From positions 328,855,829-328,919,828 of the forward strand of contig CM040125.1 in NCBI GenBank assembly GCA_022559845.1: a stretch of 64,000 bases of DNA, written 5' to 3'. The stretch's first letter is position 1; each line of letters starts with the position of its first letter. A program made the translations under genes and the position numbers. The notes under the pieces were generated by a model that was not told the DNA's origin, searched no databases, and was given only the letters and a program-made list of their open reading frames with translations. The DNA comes from Amorphophallus konjac (taxonomy: Eukaryota > Streptophyta > Magnoliopsida > Alismatales > Araceae). Shown here piece after piece: positions 1 to 12,960 of the stretch.

Positions 1-620
1 CAGTAATCGCCGGATATCTCCCCAGATCTGAGTCTTCTGCCGACACCACAGTCACCAAAAGAAACTAGACTCGAAGAGCTTTCTATCTATAGCTCACACA
101 TCTTCTGGAGAGTTCTTAGCTGGGAGAATTCGACGGGGCAAGTGACGTATTAGAAACGGCACCGAAAAGTTTGACTCAATCAAACTCGGCCTGTTGCGCC
201 TTCTAGGGTTAGGGTTTCGAGAAATAGGTAGAGGGCTTTTGATCCTCAGATCAAGACCGTTCATTTGCCTCTGGTTTGAGCTAATTTGGTCGAGTATTAA
301 GCCTCAATTTCGTGTTTTAATCCAATGTTAGGTAAGGGTCAAAAAGTGTGCACTTTTGGGCTAAATCTCCAATTAGATCTAACCACGGATTTTTTAATGG
401 CTTAATGATAGAAGACAAAGTTGTTATCTACATCGACCTTAACCTGTTTACTATTTTTATAGATTTTTATAAGGTAGTCGGATTTTCACTTATTCTATTT
501 CTAACGAATTAAATATTAATAAATCTGAAATTCAATTATTAATTCAATAAAAATTCAATTCTTAATTAATAAAAGCTTAATAAATATATTGGGCTCAATT
601 AAATAATTCGGGGTCTTACA
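1..620 (-). repeat. 3' LTR of Tekay-1 (U3 part only)
   Basis: On the minus strand it starts with TGTAAGACCCCGAAT directly after the polypurine tract. It matches 7896-8515 apart from scattered substitutions. The remaining ~2.5 kb of this LTR lies outside the window. Confidence 0.93.
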
Positions 621-630
621 CCCTCCCCTA
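621..630 (-). other. Polypurine tract of Tekay-1
   Basis: The minus strand reads TAGGGGAGGG immediately before the LTR's TG. This is the expected plus-strand DNA primer site for a gypsy element. Confidence 0.85.
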
Positions 631-696
631 CTTAAAGGAATTTGGTCCCCCAACTTCACTGCACTAAAACTGAGAGTCGGGAAATAGATCGCTCAC

Positions 697-3600
697 CTAG
701 AATAAATCGGGATACCGCTTCCGCATAGTCTCTTCAGACTCCCATGTAGCTTCTTCGGTCCCACGCCGACTCCACTGAATCTTGACCATCGGTATCGAAC
801 GATTCCGGAGTTGCTGTTGCTTCCGGTCCAGAATCTTGACAGGTCTTTCCTCATAAGTCAAATCTTCCTTCAGTTCAAAATCCACCTGCTGAATGATATG
901 AGTGGGGTGGTACACATATTTCCGTAGCATAGACACATGGAAGACATTGTGTACGCCCGACAATTGCGGCGGTAAAGCCAGTCTGTATGCCACCTCTCCC
1001 ACTCTATCTAGAATCTTGAATGAACCAATGTATCTCGGACTCAGCTTGCCATGAATGCCAAATCTTCGGATCCCTCTCGTCGGAGAGACCTTTAAGAACA
1101 CATGCTCGACAACCTGAAATTCCAATGCTCTTCTTCTGTTGTCGGCATAACTCTTCTTTCTTGACTGGGCTACTTGTAACCGGTCTCGGATAATACGTAT
1201 GTTCTGTGATGATTCTGAGACAAGATCCGGTCCAAGCCACTGTTTCTCACCTACCTCATCCCAACATAACGGAGAACGACAACTCCTACCATACAATGCT
1301 TCAAAAGGAGCCATCTGTATGCTGGATTGGTAACTATTGTTGTAGGCGAATTCAATCAATGCCAAGTGATCACTCCAACTGCCTCCAAAATCAATCATGC
1401 ATGCTCTAAGCATATCTTCCATTATCTGGTTGGTTCTTTCAGTCTGTCCATCGGTCTGCGGATGAAAAGCAGTACTGAAATTCAGACGAGTACCAAGAGA
1501 CTCTTGCAGTCCCTTCCAGAAATGTGAAGTAAATCTGGGGTCTCTATCAGACACAATACTCGCTGGAATGCCATGGAGTCTCACCACTTCCTTCAAATAC
1601 AAAGCAGCCAATACATCAATCGTCCACTTGGACTTAATTGGTAAGAAATGAGCTGACTTTGTCAATCGATCAACAATCACCCATATCGCGTCAAATCCAC
1701 CACGAGTCCTAGGTAGACCCATAATGAAATCCATGCCAATGCTTTCCCACTTCCATTGGGGTATGTCGAGTGGTTTCAATTTCCCTGCCGGTCTGAAATG
1801 TTCGGCCTTAACTTGTTGACATACTAAGCATCTACTCACAAAATCTGCAACTTCTCTTTTCATATTCGGCCACCAAAAGGATCTTTTCAAATCTTTGTAC
1901 ATCTTAGTGCCGCCAGGATGAATAGTATATCTGGATCTATGAACTTCCTCAAGAATCTTGTTCTTTATTACGGCTTCGTCAGATACACAAGTTCTGCCCT
2001 TGAATAATAATCTTCCATCGTCAGCCAACATGAAGTCAGTTCTGCTGCTCAAGCTTCCCTTGATCTCTACCAGCTCGGGATCATTATCTTGCAAGGACTT
2101 GATTTCCATCAACAATTCGGGCTTAAGTTGGATCTAAGCAATCATAACCCGATCATTGTCAATATTAAGATCCAGGCTGGACAATTGTTCCAATAACCTC
2201 CATTCTTGTAACATAAGACTTGACAATCTAGCTACCGGCTTCCGGCTTAATGCATCTGCCACAACATTACCCTTGCCAGGATGATACTCAATCGAGAAGT
2301 CAAAGTCTTTCAAATACTACAACCATCTGCGCTGCCGCATATTGAGTTCCTTCTGAGAGAATAAATACTTCAAACTCTTATGATCTGAAAACACTGTGAA
2401 GGTTTCTCCATACAGGTAATGCCTCCAAATCTTCAAAGCAAAGACGACTGCTGCAAGTTCCAAATCATGAACAGGATAATTCTCTTCGTGCTTCCTCAAC
2501 TGCCTAGAAGAATAGGCAATCACCTTCCCATGCTGCATGAGTACACAGCCTAAGCCGATACCTGAAGCATCAGTATAAACAACAAAACCTCCCTCACTAG
2601 AAGGTAAAGCCAATACAGGTGCAGTAGTCAAACACTCCTTCAGAGTCTGAAAGCTTTGCTGGCAATCGTCTGACCAATCAAATATGTTCTCCTTGCGGGT
2701 TAACCTTGTCATCGGTACCACAATCTTAGAGAAATCCTAGATAAATCTTCGGTAATAGCCTGACAGGCCTAAGAAACTTCTAACTTCTGTCACACTGGTA
2801 GGCTGCTCCCAATTCTTCACTGCCTCAACCTTCGAATGATCAACAGAAATACCATCCTTGGTGATAATATGTCCGAGAAAGGACACCTCTTGCAACCAGA
2901 ATTCACACTTACTGAACTTGGCATAAAGTTGATGATCTCTCAATAACTGCAATGCCATCCTCAGATGTTCAGCATGCTCCACTTCACTCTTGGAATAGAT
3001 CAAGATGTCATTAATAAAGACCACGACCCATTGATCAAGATAGGGCTGAAATACATTGTTCATCAACTGCATGAAAGCTGCTGGTGCATTCGTTAGACCA
3101 AAAGGCATAATGACAAATTCAAAATGACCATACCAGCTACGGAAAGCCGTTTTATAGATATCCTCTTCCTTAATCCGCAACTGGTGATATCCAGATCGAA
3201 GATCGATCTTAGAGAAATACTGAGCTCCTGCTATCTGGTCAAATAACTCGTCAATCCTCGGCAATGGATATTTATTCTTGACAGTCTGCTGGTTCAATTA
3301 CCGATAATCAATGCACAACCTCATCGAACCATCTTTCTTCCTGACAAATAACACAGGGGCTCCCCACAGAGAAGTGCTAGGACGAATAAAGCCCTTCTCA
3401 AGCAATTCCATCAGCTGCTGCTTCAATTCCCTCAGTTCCGCAGGAGACATACGATAATGAGCCTTGGAAATAGAAGATGTGCCAGGAATAAGATCAATAG
3501 AAAAGATAACTTCCCGCTCAGGCGGAAGTCCTGGTAGTTCTTCTGGAAAGACATCAGAAAAATCTCAGACAATAGAAATGTCCTTAATCTCCATCTGCTG

Positions 3601-5091
3601 CTCAGGAGTTGTACAGACGAAGGCTAGAAAAGCCTCACATCCTCGCCTCATCAGCTTATCAGCTCGAAGAGCCGAGATAAGCGGTACAGAGTTATGGTGC
3701 TTAACTCCCACAAAAGAAAGTCCAGGGTGTCTAGTAAAAGACACGGAGCTAGAACTGCAGTGAACGTTAACCTCATATCTAGCCAACCAATCTGCTCCTA
3801 GGATTACATCATAATCCTTCATGTCCATGCAAACTAAATCAGCTGGAAAGTTCTGCTCACCCATCATAACCTTACTAGAAGGATAGAAATGTTGGATCAC
3901 CGATCTAGTACCAATAGGGGTTGATATCTTTAACGGAGAATTCATCAAAATAGGTTCTACAGCTAATGAGTTAGCAAATCTCCGAGAAATAAATGAATGT
4001 GTGGCACCAGTATCAAAAAGAACAAATGCTGGCTTGTCGAGTATAATGAGAGTACCTTCGACGAGTCCACCATCCTCGGCTGTTCCTGCTTCATCAGCAT
4101 GCAGAGCTTGGAGTTTGCCTTGTGGTTTCTTGAAGACTTGTGGTTTTGTTGGGGTAGCTTGCTCAGACATACGAGGGCAATCAGAGATACGGTGCTCCTT
4201 GCTTCCACATCGTAGGCATGCGCCTAGCTTGCGCCAGCAATCCTCCACCCTGTGGCTAGGATTATTACAAAACTTGCAAACGCCCATGTATGGAACGATA
4301 GGGCCAGGCGTCTTGTCTTCACGCTTCAGCATCTTGCCTTTCCATGATCCGGACCCGCTCCACCAACCAGGTCTACTAACAGGCCTCTTCTTGGTATACC
4401 CGGGTTTGACACTCCCGGAACCCATAGGTTGTTCCTTCCTGGTGCCATTTCCACGGATTCTCTCCGTCATTTCTAAAGTATCCTCCAGAACTTGAGCTTT
4501 TCTCACCATCTCAGAATAAGTGGAAATCTCCATCGGTGTCAATTGATTAATATAATGAAGCTTCAATCCATTAAGAAAGCGCTTCGCCTTCATTTTCTCG
4601 GTAGAAATGAGATGAGTAGCATAACGAGAAAGCCGTGTAAATTGAGTCTCATACTCTGCCACGGACAAACCTCGATGTTTCAAGGCTGCGAACTCTGCCG
4701 CTTTCTTCTCTTGCACTCGGTCAGAAAAATACTTGCTGTTAAAGAATTCCTCGAACTCTTCCCACGTAACCTGCCGGTCACCGAGAGTCGCCTTGATAGA
4801 ATCCCACCAAGTACGTGCATCATGTTCCAGTTGAAATGTGGACAACAGGACACGCTCCTGGTTGGTGCATTGCATAACTTCAAAGATCCTCCCCATCTCA
4901 TCTAGCCAGTGCTCGGCTTGGTCGGGGTCGGTCGAACCCGCAAACCTTGGCGGATTCATCCCTCGGAAGTTCCGGTATAGATCACCGGTGCCATGCTGTG
5001 CTGCTCCTGCCTGAGCTACCTGTTGAAGGGCCTGAGTAAGGCCTTGAAGCGTGCGCTGCAGGTTCCTCCATTCAGCACGATCAGCTGCCAT
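697..5091 (-). pseudogene. Tekay-1 Gag-Pol polyprotein, decayed
   Basis: All pieces lie in one reading frame over 4395 bp. Gag starts at 5091 (MAADRAEWRN). Two zinc knuckles follow (CKFCNNPSHRVEDC and [14 protein letters not shown], near 4290-4180), then protease (FDTGATHSF), RT (3560-2740; the active box reads FINDI where F/YxDD is usual), RNase H, integrase with HHCC and D-D-E residues, and a C-terminal chromodomain ending MRKRYPDLF. In-frame stops lie at 3565-3567 (TGA), 3298-3300 (TAA), 2737-2739 (TAG), 2317-2319 (TAG) and 2134-2136 (TAG). Most are explained by a single C-to-T change of CGA, CAA or CAG. No frameshift is evident, so decay here is by substitution. The family role is encoding the particle and integration enzymes; the chromodomain is known to steer integration to heterochromatin. 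Confidence 0.93.
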
Positions 5092-5406
5092 CTACACGAG
5101 AAATAGATTACTTAGGTTCAATAAGATAGATAATAACACGATTAAGGAACGAACTTAACCCAAGTTTCTACCCAATCTCACCAGGTCGGGTTCAAGACTT
5201 TTATAAGGTTAGGGATCTAATGCACCTAGACACGACCAAAACTCGGTACCTGGCAGAGATAATCGATCCGAAGACCACTCGCGCAAGTGTGCAACCTTCC
5301 CGATAGGCGTAGCCTAACGTTCGGACAACACCTTTTGATATACCGGTTATTGGGATGCAATGCAAGAAAACCTAAACTTAGGGAACCTAGGAATGTGAAA
5401 CCTAGG

Positions 5407-5418
5407 GCTCTGATACCA
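5407..5418 (-). other. Primer binding site (initiator tRNA-Met), Tekay-1
   Basis: The minus strand reads TGGTATCAGAGC, the usual complement of the plant initiator tRNA-Met 3' end. It lies 7 nt inside the 5' LTR edge at 5426. Confidence 0.9.
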
Positions 5419-5425
5419 ACTAAAC

Positions 5426-8400
5426 TGTCACGCCCCGACGCGGAATATCGGGACGTACAGTTAGAAACAAGCTGGCAAGAGAGAGAATTAATCTAAATAT
5501 ACACAAGTGCTATGAAAAGGGAATAACTAACTGATCATTAAACAAACCACAACTGATACAATAATCTCAAATCAACTTATTACAACTGGGATAACAACCA
5601 CTAAACCTCAAAAACATAACCAAAACTTAAATACTCTCCAAAGCACCACTAAGAGTAAGACAACACTGCTAACACACTAGAACTAATACACTCAAGACAT
5701 CACTCCTGCCCTTCCCCATCGGTAAGCGCGTCACCTGAAAAGCCTGGAAAGGGGGGAAACATAACTATGAGCTGACGCTCAGTAGGAAATAACAGGTAAG
5801 TTTACATGATTAACAAGTTAATTACATTTTGATATGTCATGCTAAAAAGAAATAAAGACGATAACGATATAAAGAAACAACAATAATAACAAGATCTTAC
5901 AAGGTCAAGAAGTATGTGATATCAAGAATTAACAAGATAACAAGTACAAGAATTTACAACAGGAGATATAACAAGAGACAGTAGTAAAGAATTGGCCAAT
6001 CAAGCAAGTAATTTAACATCCATTCAAACACGATCAAGTAACAAGTAATAAGAGATTTTTATCATAGACACAACAAGCAAGTCAAGTATTCGGTGCAATG
6101 CCCCACCATGTCATTAACATCCCATGGGTTCAATAATTTTTCGGGCGCTCTCCCCAGGACCAGATCGGGCCCCTATGACGCGATGGCATTGATTTTAATG
6201 GGTCCAAAGTCCCACCCGTCCAGACATTCAGTCAATTTTTAATGGCCAATTAATCAGAGGAATTACTGTCATAAGTACGAGAATTAAGGACTAACATGTC
6301 CTTGGATTCAAAACAAAAACTGGGTTTATACGGTCACTTCGATGCCGCATTACAAGAACTGGACCAAAGCTTGGTCCGTGAGGTCAAGAAAGAACGGCTG
6401 ACAGTGTACCGTTCAGGTGTGTAAGAAATCCATTTTTACTGGGTAATAATGACTAAAACAGCAACTTAACAATCAATTTAATCCTAATTACCAAGTTAAT
6501 ATATCAAAGATTATCCATTACCATTTGCATTAAACCAATTTGCCAAATGATGATTCAAGATGATAAGACAAAGAACAAACTCACACAGGAGTGAAATAGC
6601 ATATATTAACAGCAATTTAGTTATACCATTAACCAATACTCATGTGGGTTTCTATTTAACCAATGTATGTGTTGAAATGAAAATGATAAACGGCATGTTT
6701 TTACACCATGATAGAACGTAGGAACCAATGCAAATTGAAATCATAAGGTTTCCTGAATAGGTCACTGGTTCTTCTAGAATATAATTTTCAATTGGTCTAA
6801 GTTAAATGGGTCGATCCCCTAATGATCTGGATCGATCCTCGGGTCGAAGAACGACAAAAACTGGGTTTCTGGTACATGGGTCGACCCCTGGGGTCGACCC
6901 ATGTAAAAATGGGGTCTACCAGATGCATGGGTCGGCCCTAGGGGTCGACCCCCACAAATCCTACAGAATGGGTCGACCCCATGGGTCGACCCTTGCTGGG
7001 TGCTGGATGGGTCGACCCCTGGGGTCGATCCCCACAAAATCCAGCAGCATGGGTCGACCCTCGCGCTGGGCCGAATGGGTCGACCCCTGGGGTCGACCCT
7101 CGGGCTGGCCTGGGCTGCCAGGTGATGGGTCGACCCCTGCAAGCCCAGAACCGGCCGGGGCTTCCGGAAAACGCATGAACTCACCCATTTTGGGTCTAAA
7201 TGGGTTGGGATCCTAACCACATGGTCTAGGGTTCTTAATATACATACTAGGGTCATATTACAACAGATTTAAAATACGAATTTCAACAAAAATCAATTAA
7301 AACACATCTTATTCTATGATGAACACAAGAAACCCTAGTTATTGACATGCCTCTACTAAATCGTAGATTTCTCTCACTATATGCAATGGAATTTGGGGCT
7401 TCTTATATCAAAAGAAAGCTAACTTAATGTTGAATCCAACCATATATGATATGGTTCATGTGGATCAGGATTAATACTTCGAAATCAGAAATCAACTCGG
7501 ATGAACACATCAAAAACTAGGTCTAAACATGCTGTTACTACGAGCAGAAATTCTCTAAACATGCTTCATTAATTTTAGGGATTTCTACTCCTAATGAAAG
7601 CTAAAAAGATGTTGATTACATCATATAAGTTAATTAGAGTTTGGCCTATTAAACCTACCTGAATCGAAGGTTGAAATAAGATGCTAGAAATGATAAACGA
7701 ACTTGCTAACCCTTCACAAAAGCCTCGATATCTCTCTAGATACCTGATAAAAATTGGGGCTTTCACTCCCACTGGATAGATCTCATCAAGAGGAATAAAA
7801 TGTTGTATTCATGATCAAATTTTGGTTGAGAATTCATACCTCAATTGAAGAAACAAGGAAGGAAGAAGGTAGACGATGGCCTGCCGACACACCTTCAGTA
7901 ATCACCGGATATCTCCCCAGATCTGACTCTTCTGCCGACACCACAGCCACCAAAAGAAACTAGACTCGAAGAGCTTTCTATCTATAGCTCACACATCTTC
8001 TGGAGAGTTCTGAGCTGGGAGAATTCGACGGGGCAAGTGACGTGTTAGAAACGGCGCTGAAAAGTTTGACTCAATCAAACTCGGCCTGCTGTGCCTTCTA
8101 GGGTTAGGGTTTCGAGAAATAGGTAGAGGGCTTTTGATCCTCAGATCAATACCGTTCATTTGCCTCCGGTTTGAGCTAATTTGGTCGAGTATTAAGCCTC
8201 AATTTCCTGTTTTAATCCAAGGTTAGGTAAGGGTCAAAAAGTGTGCACTTTTGGGCTAAATCTCCAATTAGATCTAACCACGGATTTTTTAATGGCTTAA
8301 TGACAGAAGACAAAGTTGTTATCTACATCGACCTTAACATGTTTACTATTTTTATGAATTTTTATAAGGTAGTCATATTTTCACTTATTCTATTTCTAAC

Positions 8401-8515
8401 GAATTAAATATTAATAAATCCAAAATTCAATTATTAATTCAATAAAAATTCAATTCTTAATTAATAAAAGCTTAATAAATATATTGGGCTCAAATAAATA
8501 ATTCGGGGTCTTACA
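5426..8515 (-). repeat. 5' LTR of Tekay-1 (3090 bp)
   Basis: Read on the plus strand it runs from TGTCACGCCCCG to GGGGTCTTACA, with TG...CA ends. The right 620 bp repeat the left window edge. It includes a palindromic GGTCGACC motif cluster at 6806-7140. ORFs within it are short and look accidental. Confidence 0.92.
6806..7140. repeat. GGGTCGACCC palindrome array in Tekay-1 LTR
   Basis: About 14 copies of the 10-bp palindrome GGGTCGACCC, or one-base variants, occur in 335 bp. They are often paired as back-to-back copies joined by CTG or AT. Overlapping ORFs on both strands consist only of this repeat. Confidence 0.9.
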
Positions 8516-9039
8516 GCTGCAATGTCGACCCCAAAGAGGATTGAAACAGTGGGCAACCACGTCCACCACGCTCACCACTCCGCTTGAAGCAAGAGGCACA
8601 CCCCGGCTGCCAGGAGGGCGGCCAAGAAGAACACCAGCACATTGCGGAGCCGACATTCTACCTCGGGAAAGTCCATGCTCATTGGAGGCGTCCGAGTCTT
8701 TCTGAATGGCCGACAGGCCAAGGTCACACCCGATAGGGTGATTTTCATGGTACCAGTGCACAACTCCTTCCAGGTACTAGCCAAAGCAAGATGGACCGCT
8801 TCAAGTCCAAATCAATGGGGAGATTGGCCCCTAAACCAATCAGATTCAAATGGATATGGGTGCCCAAGGCACGGGCCTTGGCTCCAAGAAAAGAAGACAA
8901 GGAAGAGAAGACCGAGATGCTTGCCCGGGCGTCTCGCAAATTAACCTCCCGATCCTATGGTCGGCGGCCTAGCAGTCACTCATATGAAGCCAGGAAGGTC
9001 ATCTAAAGAAGTCGGTAGCTCCTGATATTTACTTGCAAT
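8516..9039 (+). other. O, region upstream of gag, no clear gene
   Basis: This segment lies between the Tekay-1 edge and the first plausible Gag start (MARVTS at 9040). Short plus-strand frames (8642-8944, 8791-9006) are basic and have no domain I recognise. An inverted repeat (CCAAGGC...CCTTGG) lies near 8862-8882. It may be leader or an eroded N-terminal Gag extension. Confidence 0.4.
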
Positions 9040-12000
9040 ATGGCTAGGGTAACCAGCTGCTATGGGCCTTCGCCCGCAGACCATGATGAGGCGGCACAAG
9101 CCCGCACTGAAGAAGCAAGTGCAGACCTGGTCACGATGATTGTGAACGTGATCGCTGCTGAAGATGACAACGAGAGGCCACCACCTTCCCTGAATGCTCT
9201 GATGCAAGGGGGGAGGTCAGGCTTCCAGCTCCTCCACATCTGATCCAGCTATTATGATGATGTTGATCCAAGAATACAAACAGGAAATCAAAATGCTGAA
9301 GAGACAACTCAGCGAGCTGGGCGTGCACGCTTCAACCTTAAGATAGGACGAGGTTCCTCTTCAAGCCTCGCAGCGAGGCATAGCTGAATTAGAGGCTCCG
9401 CCTCAAATAACAGCTTCTCAGCCGACTTTTGATTACACTGGGGGCATGACCCCGTAACTTACTTCCCAGCCCCAGGGGCCTGCTATCTTACCTCAAGCAG
9501 CAGTTGTGGCAATGTCACAGATGTAGCAAGCTCAACTTTGTCCAAGTCCGGTCAACCCAGTGATGGCGAATAGGCTAATGATAGAACAAATGATCGAGAA
9601 GATGCAGGCCAATAGAGGCAACGATGAGTATGCTACTTTTGATGTGTACCGGGTGCCGTACACTGTCCATCACGCTGCTAAAAGACTGTCGCCAGGCATC
9701 AAAAAACCACCAAGGTTTAATAAATTCAACGGACAAGGTTCTATGAAAGAACATATAGCCCATTACATCAACGTGATGGGCGATCTAGGGACCGACGAGT
9801 CCTACTTGCTCAAGTTCTTCGGGTCCTCCCTCATAGGACTCACTTTTGAATGGTATTCGAACTTACCGGCTGGAGCTATCAAAGATTGGCCAGAAATGCA
9901 GCGGCAATTCTGAGAGTGGTTCCACGTCACTAAAAGAGAAGTGACCGTACCCGAATTATATGCTTCCAAGTAGTAGAATGATGAAACCGCTTTGGAATAT
10001 ATCAAAAGATGGTGGAACCTCAGCATGAGATGCAAGTGGCCGCTACACCAAGAAGATGTCGTGCAAATCTACAAGCAAAATCTAAAACAGGAGATTCTTG
10101 AAAAGATGATCGAGATCGAGATCAAGTCTTTTGACCGGCTGAACAATGTGGTGGCGGAGGTCGAGGCCTTCCTCTCCAGTCACTCCTCTGCTCCCGCTGC
10201 TGCAAGCCAAAGGGCCAAACCAGCTGATAGGCGGCCCGTGTCGAAAGAAGTTCACACTGTTAACTTCAAGGCGTTCGACCAGCTAACAGATGAAGAAAAG
10301 GGGGTTGCCAACCCTCCCCTTGTTGAGCCCAATGAAGAACAAGAAGGCCCATCCCTGCAAACCAAGATGAAGAAGTTGTACTCCTTCCCCAAGGAGAGGA
10401 CTCAAGCCCTATTCAAATGGGCCACTGAATACAACAAAATTACTCTCCTGAAACCAAAGAGACTGGAAGACGCTTGAAGAAAAGATGATCCCCGCTTTTG
10501 CCCGTATCATCAGATGATCAGGCACTCTATTGAAGACTGCTATCCGTTCAAGGATGCTATTAAAAGGCTGATCAAGAAAGGGGAATTACAAATAGGCAAG
10601 CACAAAGTGGATCCTCCACGTGCTCATGAACTCCCTGATATGAAAAGATCACTGAACATGGTTTTCGTATACCAACCGCTGCCTGAAGAGATATCTGAAG
10701 CTCATGTTTCTGAAGGAAATGATGAAGAGATATGCCTCGCGCTGGCAAGCGTGGGTCAAGCTGAAGCCGCTACCTCTCATTACACTAATTGCTCCATGGA
10801 TAACCGACGGCACTTTCCACCGCCTAATAAAGAGGCATGCTATTATGCCCCTCCTCCGCATGAGGGCCTCGGGGAAGAAACTTCAATTGCTGAGGGACTA
10901 AACGCATCTGTAAATGATGATAGAACGCTATTAGCCCCACTCGATGTCAAGACGGGAAGTAACATTCCCGGCTCTTATCAATCTGATCTTGCCTTGGTGG
11001 CCAAGCTATAACAAAACCTCCAAGAAGGAGAAGTCCTGAGAAGAGAACTAAGCAGGATGGGTTTATACCTAGCTACGCCCGACAGGGCAGGACCCTCATC
11101 CGAAGCTCTGCATGGCGGTACCGAGCCACTCAAAGCCTCACCGGCACCGGCAATACCCCGAATGATGCATGACCAGGCAGGGGGCACCCTCCCTCACCAG
11201 CTATAGTACGCGCCCTCGACGCATCCCTCAACCTCCCTGGCACACCAGGAGGCAATTATTACACCTCAGGCAATCCCACTAATAAACCGGCTCCCACCAG
11301 CCGCGAGAGAAGTCATCGAGGCACAACTAAATTTGACCAAGCAAAAGGATGGTGAGTCTGCTTCGGTCTACATCCAACGATGGAGAAATCTCAGTGCAAG
11401 GTGCAGACACCCACCCGACAGCAGGGATGCTATACAAATATGCAAACGTAGCATGAAGATGCATAACCTGCTATGAGAAATTGGCATCGAAGTCAAGTCC
11501 TTAGATCAATTGAATGATCTGGCAACTGATATTGAGGCCCTCCTAGCAAAGCACTACCCGGCTACTGCTATGCCGATTCAAAAGAATAAACTAGCTGGCT
11601 GACGGCCGACGCAAGAAGAAATGCACGCTGATGATTTTGAAGCTTTCGTGCAACGAATCAACAAATCAAAAGGAGCGGCTGGCCCTTCTACCGTCAAGCC
11701 CGCTGAGCAAAAGTCCTCACTGAGAGGAAGAATCAAGAAGCCGTATTCCTTTTTGAAGGATAAAACCCAGACGCTGTTTGAGTGGGCCCGCGGATACGAC
11801 AAGGTCGTCCTCTTGGAACCCAAAAGGCTAAATGATGCCAGATGGAAAGATGATCCCCAGTTCTGTTCCTATCACCAACAGAGGGGGTACTCTATTGAGG
11901 ACTGCTATGTATTCAAGGATATCATTGAAGGCCTGATTCAAACAGGTGAATTACGAATGGGTGAACATAAGGTGGACCCACCTCGCCCGCACCACTTTCC

Positions 12001-12061
12001 CATCTTTAAGATGTCGGCCAACACGGCCTCGCCATGCCAGCTGAAGCAATACTTATGCTAA
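9040..12061 (+). pseudogene. Double Gag of element O (two tandem Gag units), decayed
   Basis: Unit 1 runs from 9040 to about 10690: an acidic N-terminus, a coiled stretch near 9242-9340, a Gag core (KKPPRFNKFNG at 9703; TFEWYSNLPAG at 9842) and a zinc finger FCPYHQMIRHSIEDC at 10498. Unit 2 (about 10920-12061) repeats the coiled stretch, part of the core (YIQRWRNLSARC near 11368) and the finger FCSYHQQRGYSIEDC near 11861, but lacks the central core. From 9242 onward both units share one frame. About ten in-frame stops interrupt it (for example at TGA near 9911 and TAA near 11009), and a frame change lies at the G6 run near 9207-9212. Both fingers have the CX2HX4HX4C form of Tat Gags. The function was presumably particle assembly; nothing intact remains. 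Confidence 0.8.
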
Positions 12062-12189
12062 AGGGTATTTCAAGCCCCTCAAGCCATGGCGAGAAGCAAA
12101 AGAAAAATTCAAGATGCAGATGGTGCTCTGCTCTGGGGCAATTGCTGAAAACAAAAGAAGACAGAAAAGCTGAAGATGAAAGAAGAGCC

Positions 12190-12960
12190 CGCTGCCGTAA
12201 ATTGCAGAGGTTCTATCCTTCGGCTTAGCCGTCTAGGCCAAAGCCTACTTTCATGTACATGTTAGATATCCTACCGTTCAGCTCGGCCATTGTGGCCAAA
12301 GCCCACTTTTATAGGTTCAAATGTTTCATCTCGCGGCTCAGCCATCCCGACCGAAGCCCGCTCTCATGTACTTTGGATATGCTATCTTTTGGTTTGGCCA
12401 TCACGGCCAAAATGCGCACTTATATACACATCAAATATCCCATCTCTCGGCTCGATCATCTCGGCCAAAGCCCACTTTCACATATTTGAAATATCTTACC
12501 TCTTGGCTCAGCCATCCCCGCTGAAGCCCGCTATCGGGACCACTACATCTGTCCCACCGCAATAACCAATATAATTCAAACAGAGTAGACCCTCAGTCGA
12601 AGCCTACTCCACGACATTGGGTTTCACAGCCAGCTCTCCCAATATCCCTTGGTTTTATAACCTGCTTTCCCACTCTCCTTTGGGTTTTTTACAACCTGCT
12701 TTCCAGCTCTCCTTTGAGTTTTTACAACCTGCTTTCCCGCTGTCCTCCGGCTCTTATAGCCAGCTCTCCCGCTCTCCAATTACCCTTGGGCATATACCGC
12801 CTGCTCTCCATCTATCCTTGGGCTTGCGCAGCTTGCCCTCTCGATTTCGACTTTGCAAAGCCTGCTCTCCCATGATCATTTGGCTCCCGCAGCCAGCTTT
12901 CTAATTTCCAGCTTGGGCTTCGTCTGAAGCCCGCTCTCTTGTTCTCTGCTTAGACTTTCT
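12190..12960 (+). repeat. Minisatellite tail of O, first block
   Basis: Degenerate units of ~30-60 bp first read like CTCGGCCATCNCGGCCAAAG with CCCACTTTCA. From about 12600 they become GGCTCTCGCAGCCTGCTTTC-like units. Long open frames across it (such as 12290-12565) are repeat translation, not genes. Confidence 0.75.

Larger units (their letters stand above)
1..8515 (-). mobile_element. Tekay-1: Ty3/gypsy chromovirus, left end cut by window
   Basis: LTR retrotransposon on the minus strand. The order from right to left is 5' LTR (5426-8515), primer binding site (5407-5418), one gag-pol frame (5091-697), polypurine tract and 3' LTR (620 to beyond position 1). Positions 1-620 and 7896-8515 are near-identical, and both end in the same GGGGTCTTACA. 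The polyprotein order Gag, protease, RT, RNase H, integrase and a C-terminal chromodomain is that of Tekay/Del chromoviruses. At least five in-frame stops make it non-autonomous now. The base pairs after 8515 (gctgc) should be the target duplication; its partner lies left of the window. Confidence 0.95.

Noticed and set aside
6806..7256. 136- and 145-codon ORFs on both strands
   Set aside because: Made of the palindromic GGTCGACC array; symmetric on both strands.
8450..9006. Short ORFs on both strands at the Tekay-1/O junction
   Set aside because: Some cross the LTR boundary and none has recognisable similarity.
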